Shown: piece after piece, positions 32,804 through 37,815 of the stretch
How positions within the stretch are numbered: position 1 is the first letter of the stretch
Layout of the letters: each line of letters opens with the position of its first letter
Source: Mycobacterium sp.
GTDB lineage: Bacteria; Actinomycetota; Actinomycetes; Mycobacteriales; Mycobacteriaceae
DNA: 37,815 nt
Reading direction: 5' to 3'
Assembly (NCBI RefSeq): GCF_002863225.1
Contig: NZ_PKEK01000027.1
Location: forward strand, 1-37,815
Made by a program: the position numbers and the translations under genes
Notes under the pieces: generated by a model
The model's database searches: none
Seen by the model: only the letters and a program-made list of their open reading frames with translations
What the model was told of the DNA's origin: nothing

Positions 32804-33927
32804 GCTAGCTGTACTGCCCAGGGTGGTTGGTTGAGGAAGTGTGACGACACGCTGTAGCGGTCGTTGATGGGTGAAGGCCTCCTGTCGTGGAGTGGAGCTG
32901 CTACCACTTCACCCGCAACATCAGGAGGCCTTCGTGGTCCACGCTAATGCTGTTTTGACTCCTCGCGGGCGCTTGTTACTCGCGCGCCGTGTCGTCGAGG
33001 AGGGTTGGCCGATCGCTCGGGCCGCCGAACACTTTCATGTGTCCTGGCCGACCGCCAAACGGTGGGCCTCACGCTATGCCGCGATGGGCCAGGACGGGAT
33101 GGTCGATCGATCCAGCCGGCCCCACCGCAGCCCTCATCGCACCGGGCAGGTCGTCGTACGCAAAATCGTGCATCTGCGGTGGAAACACCGGCTGTCACCA
33201 TTGGCGATTGCCTCACGGCTGTCGATGCCCGCATCGACCGTGCATGCAGTCTTGGTCCGGTGTCGACTGAACCGGTTGTCGCACATCGATATTCGTACCG
33301 GGGAACCGATACGACGCTACGAACATGATCACCCTGGCGCGCTGATACACGTCGACGTCAAAAAGCTGGGCAACATTCCCGACGGTGGGGGCTGGCGGTT
33401 CGTGGGACGCGCTCAGGGGAGCAAGAACCGACGCACCACCGAGGGGCTCACACGCAGTCGCTCCTACGATCCCAACCTCGGCCACGCATTCGTACACACC
33501 GTGATCGACGACCATTCGCGGGTGGCCTACGCCGAGATCCACGACAACGAAAAAACCGACACAGCAGTCGAGGTCCTGCGCCGGGCAGTGGGCTGGTTTG
33601 GGACTCGCGGCGTGAACGTTGAACGTGTCTTGTCCGACAACGGCGGATGTTACCGATCGCACGCTTGGCGAAATACCTGCGCTGAACTGCAGATCCAACC
33701 GAAACGGACCCGACCCTACCGACCACAAACTAACGGCAAGATAGAGCGATTTCACCGCACTATGGCCAGCGAATGGGCCTTTGCGCGCCACTACCCCAAT
33801 GAACGCACACGACGATCAGCCCTACCTGCCTGGTTACACACCTACAATCACCACCGGCAACACTCCGCGATCGGCAAGGTCCCGCCCATCACGCGGTTGA
33901 CCAACCTGCCTGGGCAGTACAGCTAGC
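32804..33927. mobile_element. IS481-family insertion sequence with 6-bp target duplication
   Basis: The element runs 32810-33921 (1112 bp) between GCTAGC copies at 32804-32809 and 33922-33927. Its terminal inverted repeats (32810-32831 and 33900-33921) begin TGTACTGCCCAGG and match in 20 of 22 positions. IS481 of Bordetella is known to insert at NCTAGN with duplication of six bases, which this copies exactly. It inserted between rep and the small RHH gene without breaking a gene. Confidence 0.92.
32934..33926 (+). CDS. tnp: IS481-family transposase (DDE)
   Basis: A 330-aa transposase: N-terminal HTH (ARAAEHFHVSWPTAKRWASR) and an rve-type catalytic core with Asp in IHVDVKKLG, Asp in VLSDNGGCY and Glu in TNGKIERFHR. 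Start: GTG 32934 with AGGAGG 5 nt upstream; a longer in-frame start at 32871 lacks one. The last codons run through the right inverted repeat, and the stop TAG (33924-33926) lies in the duplicated target GCTAGC, outside the element proper. The gene looks intact. Confidence 0.93.
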   Translation: MVHANAVLTPRGRLLLARRVVEEGWPIARAAEHFHVSWPTAKRWASRYAAMGQDGMVDRSSRPHRSPHRTGQVVVRKIVHLRWKHRLSPLAIASRLSMPASTVHAVLVRCRLNRLSHIDIRTGEPIRRYEHDHPGALIHVDVKKLGNIPDGGGWRFVGRAQGSKNRRTTEGLTRSRSYDPNLGHAFVHTVIDDHSRVAYAEIHDNEKTDTAVEVLRRAVGWFGTRGVNVERVLSDNGGCYRSHAWRNTCAELQIQPKRTRPYRPQTNGKIERFHRTMASEWAFARHYPNERTRRSALPAWLHTYNHHRQHSAIGKVPPITRLTNLPGQYS

Positions 33928-33991
33928 ACTGCCCGGCACTGCCGATCAGGCGAGGGCCCCAAGGGTGCCCCAGCAGCGGCGCGAGTACGCC

Positions 33992-34276
33992 TTATGCCGT
34001 CTTGGCCAGTACGGCGGCTGACACCTCGCGCATCAAGTCGATCGGATCGACGCCACGCTCATCGGCGACGGGAAGCAATTCGGTAAGAAGGTCGCCGTAG
34101 TCGCGGATGAGGCTGTGCAGGTTCTTGCCGGCAACAGCCTCAAGGGCCTGCAGCTTGGCCGGGTCGTACCGCACCTGCAGGCGCGCGACCATCTTGCGAG
34201 TCTCAGTACCCTGCCGTTTCTTTCGGCGCAGTGCTTCCTCGTCGATCGGTGCCTGCACATCGGCGAACGTAGTCAT
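33992..34276 (-). CDS. Small ribbon-helix-helix-like DNA-binding protein
   Basis: A 94-aa protein. A basic N-terminus (EEALRRKKRQGTETRK) precedes a strand-helix-helix pattern, VARLQVRYDPAKLQALEAVA then KNLHSLIRDYGDLLTELLPV, as in ribbon-helix-helix plasmid regulators. Its ATG (34276) faces the HTH gene across a 156-bp divergent region. It may regulate copy number or partition; not recognised by name. Confidence 0.65.
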   Translation of the reverse strand: MTTFADVQAPIDEEALRRKKRQGTETRKMVARLQVRYDPAKLQALEAVAGKNLHSLIRDYGDLLTELLPVADERGVDPIDLMREVSAAVLAKTA

Positions 34277-34432
34277 CGCTCCATCCTTCGATCACAGCTG
34301 TGACTGAATGCCTAAAGTGTATAAACAGGATGCCTATATAGCCAATATAACGGGCCGTGTCGCGACGGGGATGTACAGTTTGACTAGTCATTTTAGTCAC
34401 TTTGAGCATCCGCGGCTGTGGAGGTCGGATCT
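34277..34432. promoter_or_regulatory. Divergent promoter region with palindrome
   Basis: AT-rich gap between two opposed genes. TATATAGCC and GTATAAAC stretches could be -10 boxes for the minus-strand gene. TGACTAGTCA (34381-34390) is a perfect palindrome, directly followed by another TAGTCA (34394-34399), a plausible operator for either encoded DNA-binding protein. Confidence 0.5.
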
Positions 34433-34912
34433 ATGTCAGGCGCAGCCGGGTGGAAGCACCCGCCGCACGGCGTACCCGCCGAAGCAGAGCCTGACCGCCC
34501 ATACGTATCGCTGAAGGAAGCCGCCGAGCGACTAGGAATTGACCGCCGCACCCTGTTGAAAGCCCTGGCGTCAGGTACGACGCCCGGCTGGGCGAGGCCG
34601 GGTCCGGGCAATCTTCGCTGGTTTGTCTACAGCGACGCACTCAACTCCCCGCTCGCGCCCCCACACCCCGGCCCAGGCGCCCCACCTGCCACCGAGAACG
34701 ACCGCGAGCGCATCGCGCGGCTGGAGGCCGAAAACGCTGAACTACGGGCCCGCCTATCGAACGCCACCGAAAGCAATCTGCTGCTGATGGCCGCACACGA
34801 CGACCTCGCCGCCTCGGCAGCCCTACAGGCCGCGGCCACCGACAAATACCGACAGGCGCTCAGCCTCTACATGACCCCAGACAATGTGGCGGGCATCGCG
34901 CCGAGCAGCTAA
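34433..34912 (+). CDS. HTH (MerR/excisionase-like) protein with coiled coil
   Basis: A 159-aa protein. Residues about 23-60 form an HTH of the MerR/excisionase kind (YVSLKEAAERLGIDRRTLLK followed by Trp-Phe-Val-Tyr wing-like residues). Residues about 88-140 are coiled coil (ENDRERIARLEAENAELRAR). GGAGG lies 8 nt before ATG 34433. It is next to the partition genes and may act on the plasmid centromere or as regulator. I cannot assign a specific name. Confidence 0.65.
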   Translation: MSGAAGWKHPPHGVPAEAEPDRPYVSLKEAAERLGIDRRTLLKALASGTTPGWARPGPGNLRWFVYSDALNSPLAPPHPGPGAPPATENDRERIARLEAENAELRARLSNATESNLLLMAAHDDLAASAALQAAATDKYRQALSLYMTPDNVAGIAPSS

Positions 34913-34939
34913 CTCCCGGGAATGAGCGTCAACGGCGCT

Positions 34940-35578
34940 TCAGCCCCGGTCGGGCGCCGCGTCCTTACGCCCAGGCAGGAACGCGTTCAGGACTGGAGCA
35001 ATCCACGTACTGCGTGTATCGAAGCCCAGTTCGGCGCCCAGTCGGTCAAGAACCTCTTCCTGGGCCGGTGTTGCGCTAAAGCCGATCTGGACGCTTCCAC
35101 CGCCGAGGTAGCGAACCGCTGACGGATCTGCAGGGAACAGAGGATTCACCGGCGCAGTGTTGACGGTCGATTCCCTGATGACGTCGGCGAGCTCGTCATG
35201 CATGCTGCTGATCGCCGCAAGCACCACCTGCAGGTTCGTCGCCTTCTGCTTGTGGCGGTATGCCTCGAATCTTTGCTTAACACCGCTACTTACGTACACA
35301 GCCGACACTGGTTTGGTCCGCGTGCGGGGCCGCCCGGGTCGCCGACTGACGCGTCGCTCCGGTAGTACGCTCGCGGCGGCCGGCGCCACCTCAGTCGCAT
35401 ATTCTGGCGCCGCCTCGTCGGCTGGGACGACCCCGGGCTGGCCGTGCGGCGCGGTCTCGACGTCGCCGGGCGCCGCGGTGGCGCCGACAAGATCAGCGAG
35501 ACCACTCCCCCGCTTGGCCGGCGCCCCTAGGTCGGACAAGTCTTCGTTCGGCATGCTCTGCTCGCGAAGATTGCTCAT
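34940..35578 (-). CDS. parB: ParB-like centromere-binding partner of ParA
   Basis: A 212-aa protein: a flexible Ala/Pro/Glu-rich N-terminus (about 1-75) with a basic patch (RRVSRRPGRPRTRTK), then a strand-helix-helix stretch (VSAVYVSSGVKQRFEAYRHK) that looks like a ribbon-helix-helix DNA-binding unit. It lacks the ParB N-terminal CTPase motifs, so it is a small ParB-analogue type. ATG 35578 overlaps the parA stop (ATGA) with GAGGAG upstream, so it is co-translated with parA. The role is deduced mainly from that pairing. Confidence 0.65.
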   Translation of the reverse strand: MSNLREQSMPNEDLSDLGAPAKRGSGLADLVGATAAPGDVETAPHGQPGVVPADEAAPEYATEVAPAAASVLPERRVSRRPGRPRTRTKPVSAVYVSSGVKQRFEAYRHKQKATNLQVVLAAISSMHDELADVIRESTVNTAPVNPLFPADPSAVRYLGGGSVQIGFSATPAQEEVLDRLGAELGFDTRSTWIAPVLNAFLPGRKDAAPDRG

Positions 35579-36546
35579 GGCCACTCTCCTCTTTCAATCA
35601 TCGTTGCTCGCCGCGCCGCCGCGCGCGTCAAGATCTCAGTCGCCAACTTGGCGAAGTCTTCGGCTACCAGCCGGGAAGTCTCGCTGACCGTGGTCGTGTT
35701 CTTCGTGTCTCCCTTACGCAGCTCCCAGAACTTCGGGTTATTGCCGATTTCTTGTTCTAGCTCGTAGGCGAGAAGACCGTACTTCACCATCTCATTCGCA
35801 ACAGACTCTGCGTGCCTGATGAAGCTGTCCAGAAGAAATTCACCGCTTTGACCCAGATCGTCGGAGACGTTCTTGGCAGTCTCTCGGCGGATCTTCTTCG
35901 CCGCCGTACCGGATGCAAAGACAAAGACCGCCAGCAGCATCAAGTAAGGATTGTGTTCCCGCATACGGCGAATATCGGACGCATACTCGCGCAGCCCCTT
36001 ACGGGAGTACGCATCGGTGCGCATCGGGACGACGACGAAACGGCCGGCGCACAGGGCGAGATTCGACAGGAGAGGGTTTTCTGGCGGCGTATCGATGATG
36101 ATGAGTTGATACGCCCGCGCCACCTGTTGGAGGCAGCTTGCCAGGGATAGGTGAACACGATCGGCGTCTGCCTTCGTCGACATCTCGGCGGCAAGAACCG
36201 AGCCAATACGACGGACGTAGGGGCCGCCAGTGGCCACGTCCAGGCAAGGTCGGATCTCACGTGCAGGCTCTAACGTAGCGCCAGCAGTGACAGCGGCGAA
36301 CAGGTTCTTACCCTTGTCGTCTCGCTCACTGTCTGCGTAGCCCAACAGCTGGGCGCAGTTGCCCTGGCCGTTGAGGTCGACGATCAGTGTCCGGACGCCA
36401 TCAGAGGCAGCCAACGCCCCCAGGTGCACGCTAGTTGTCGTCTTTCCAACGCCGCCTTTGCCGTTTCCGACAACGTAAACATTCCCCAGCCTTGCCCAGT
36501 CGATGTGCACGGCCGGCTCACTAAAAGTAGCTACACTCTCGGTCAT
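35575..36546 (-). CDS. parA: ParA partition ATPase
   Basis: A 323-aa ATPase. Deviant Walker A GNGKGGVGKTTTSVHLGALA, switch I region LIVDLNGQGNCAQLLGY (Asn replaces the common Asp-Pro), and Walker B LIIIDTPPENPLLSNLAL. It should drive plasmid partition together with the overlapping ParB-like protein. Start ATG 36546 (MTESVATF) is preferred; a GTG two codons earlier is possible. The ribosome site is weak (AGGG about 8 nt upstream). Confidence 0.9.
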   Translation of the reverse strand: MTESVATFSEPAVHIDWARLGNVYVVGNGKGGVGKTTTSVHLGALAASDGVRTLIVDLNGQGNCAQLLGYADSERDDKGKNLFAAVTAGATLEPAREIRPCLDVATGGPYVRRIGSVLAAEMSTKADADRVHLSLASCLQQVARAYQLIIIDTPPENPLLSNLALCAGRFVVVPMRTDAYSRKGLREYASDIRRMREHNPYLMLLAVFVFASGTAAKKIRRETAKNVSDDLGQSGEFLLDSFIRHAESVANEMVKYGLLAYELEQEIGNNPKFWELRKGDTKNTTTVSETSRLVAEDFAKLATEILTRAAARRATMIERGEWP

Positions 36547-37742
36547 GACCACGCCCTGTCCGGCGCATCTACCGCGCCTTGGACGCCCGCAACACAGCGG
36601 CTGGCGCTGCTCGACGGAACATCATCTCTCATGGTCCACGGAGTCTAGTGGCGTTAATCCCGCGCCGCACCCGGCCGCGCGCAAGCACGCAAGTAAGCGC
36701 TCTGACTCGCCATCCAATATCGCAGTACGTCCGCGCGGCCACAGCAAACCACGCACAGAGACGCCTACCGCACTACGCACGACGCGCTATCTCTGGAACC
36801 GCCATTCCGCACACTGCCCCCTAGGTATCTGTGCCTGCCTGCCGCAATACCTCGTGCAGGGTGCACTGGCCCATACGGCGTCGTGCCACGCCACACCTTT
36901 CAGCCCGAATGCGCCCTCCAATAGCAGCCAGCGCCGCAACACCTGCGCCGTTTCGAGCAGCGGAAACAACCTTTTGAACGACCACGCCCTATACCGACCG
37001 CAATACCTGACCCGATACCTGAGCCCGGGTTGTTCACACCGCCTGGACCGCTACCAGGCCGCCCGCCTGCTACCAAACCTGGTGGCCCGCCTACGCGCCC
37101 ATCCGCGCCGCAGCCACGGCACCCACCTCGAACACTGGCAGCAAACAACCTCGCGACACACCCGCGCCGAGGTTGTGGGCGCGGTCCCGTACAAACTAGT
37201 GCGCAAATCTATTCTCGCCATCGGCGTGTCGCCCTGCTACGAAGCCCCGCGTGTCGCACAACCACGAGCCCTGCTCACGACTCGAAGCCCCATTGATGCA
37301 GCGCCGCACACCACTGCGACCGTGACGATCCCACGCAAGGTTCGAGCGAGTGGGCGCATCTACGGTGCGGAACGCCCTCCAGTCTGTGTGCCGGGTACCG
37401 TCGCGAGCCATAGTTTGCCTACCGCCTACGGCCATGCTGTGCGCAGTGACATCCATGGGGCTCGGGCACGTACCTGCTCACAGATCGTGTTCGGGGTCAG
37501 CCCTAGACCGCGACTGCACGGTGACGCCACGATGCCGTCCGCCGCCGCGATGCCTGCACACACCCACACGCCGGTGCCTGCAAACATCCAGGCGTCACAG
37601 TGACGAAATGCTGGCCTCGAACAAGGGTGTGGCGTCGCACCGCGTGCCGCTGAGGCGCATACGGAGCCTCTCTAGCCCTTCGCGTCCCGAAATTGGTGGT
37701 GGTGATAGCCGTGGCGGGCTGTGGTCGGTGATACTGCGCGGT
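36547..37742. other. 1.2-kb region without a convincing gene, possible origin or centromere
   Basis: Open frames here lack ribosome sites and read as Arg/Pro/His-rich shadows without any domain. The region contains three tandem 12-bp repeats (36991-37026) and the word CCGCAATACCT twice (36842-36852 and 36998-37008). Its place upstream of parA suits a partition site, origin or oriT. I see no long inverted repeat. Confidence 0.45.
36991..37026. repeat. Three tandem 12-bp repeats, iteron-like
   Basis: Units at 36991-37002, 37003-37014 and 37015-37026, each starting ATACC; the last two share ATACCTGA. About 450 bp upstream of parA. Few and imperfect, so iteron status is tentative. Confidence 0.45.
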
Positions 37743-37815
37743 ATGTCGCTCGATGAGCTGGTAGCTGAGGCTGGTCGTGCGCTTGGTGGTGCCCGCAGTT
37801 TGTTCGGGCCTGCAC
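37743..37815 (+). CDS. Start of an unknown gene, cut by the window edge
   Basis: Open from ATG 37743 to the end (MSLDELVAEAGRALGGARSL and four more residues). The codon use is typical of a high-GC coding region, and the sequence looks like an amphipathic helix. No clear ribosome site. Too short to assign. Confidence 0.45.
   Translation, partial: MSLDELVAEAGRALGGARSLFGPA

Noticed and set aside
36503..37603. Plus-strand open frame of about 366 codons upstream of parA
   Set aside because: Begins inside parA on the opposite strand, Arg/His/Pro-rich, lacks any motif and ribosome site. Treated as non-coding, though a homology search could overturn this.

Overview
The window looks like a piece of a large, high-GC conjugative plasmid from a slow- or rapid-growing Mycobacterium (or close relative). 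The evidence is a full type VII secretion (ESX) locus with PE, PPE, EspG, EccB/C/D/E and MycP homologues, lying next to a plasmid replication gene, a ParA/ParB pair and an IS481-type insertion sequence. A plasmid-borne ESX locus of this kind is usually called ESX-P (pRAW-like plasmids of M. marinum are the described example). I infer the plasmid from gene content; the window itself does not show circularity.

Layout. From about 29.8 kb down to base 1 nearly everything is on the minus strand and belongs to the ESX locus. Reading in the direction of transcription: (a) 29.8-20.5 kb, a substrate/accessory block: a DUF4226-like EspA/EspE-type protein, an EspC-like target, an EspH-like (DUF2694) protein, an EspB-like substrate, a YbaB/EspL-like protein, an unknown 218-aa protein, two paralogous proline/alanine-rich membrane proteins with an EspC-like ORF between them, and an 812-aa protein with an N-terminal WXG region, a long low-complexity linker and a cysteine-containing C-terminal domain. 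(b) 20.35-19.34 kb, a 1-kb segment bounded by a perfect 22-bp inverted repeat and carrying a decayed plus-strand gene (uracil-DNA-glycosylase-like). (c) 19.1-13.0 kb, eccB, eccC split in two genes, and a small HTH regulator translationally coupled to eccC. (d) 12.96-9.42 kb, a four-gene cassette foreign to textbook ESX loci: EspR-like regulator, ImmA/IrrE-type metallopeptidase, MAB_1171c-type membrane protein and a CYP102-like P450 without a reductase. (e) 8.8 kb to the left end: PE, PPE, esxB, esxA, espG, an EspI-like ATPase, eccD, mycP and an eccE that is split in two overlapping frames. Many neighbours overlap by ATGA, GTGA or TTGA, so translation is coupled along the operons.

From 29.9 kb to the right end is plasmid backbone: a small ORF and terminator, an HNH-like zinc-finger ORF, a primase-polymerase-type replication protein, an IS481-family element inserted 11 bp after the rep stop codon with a 6-bp target duplication that supplies the transposase stop codon, a ribbon-helix-helix candidate, an HTH/coiled-coil protein, parB-like and parA genes, a 1.2-kb apparently non-coding stretch with short tandem repeats, and the start of another gene.

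How it fits together: EccB/C/D/E and MycP form the membrane channel; EspG escorts PE/PPE; EsxA/EsxB, PE/PPE and the Esp-like proteins are probable substrates or co-factors. The cassette with the EspR-like regulator and peptidase sits between the two core operons. A 20-bp motif (18 of 20 identical) lies upstream of both core operons (pe-ppe-esx and eccB-eccC) and may be a shared control element. The cassette and that motif are the most interesting leads.
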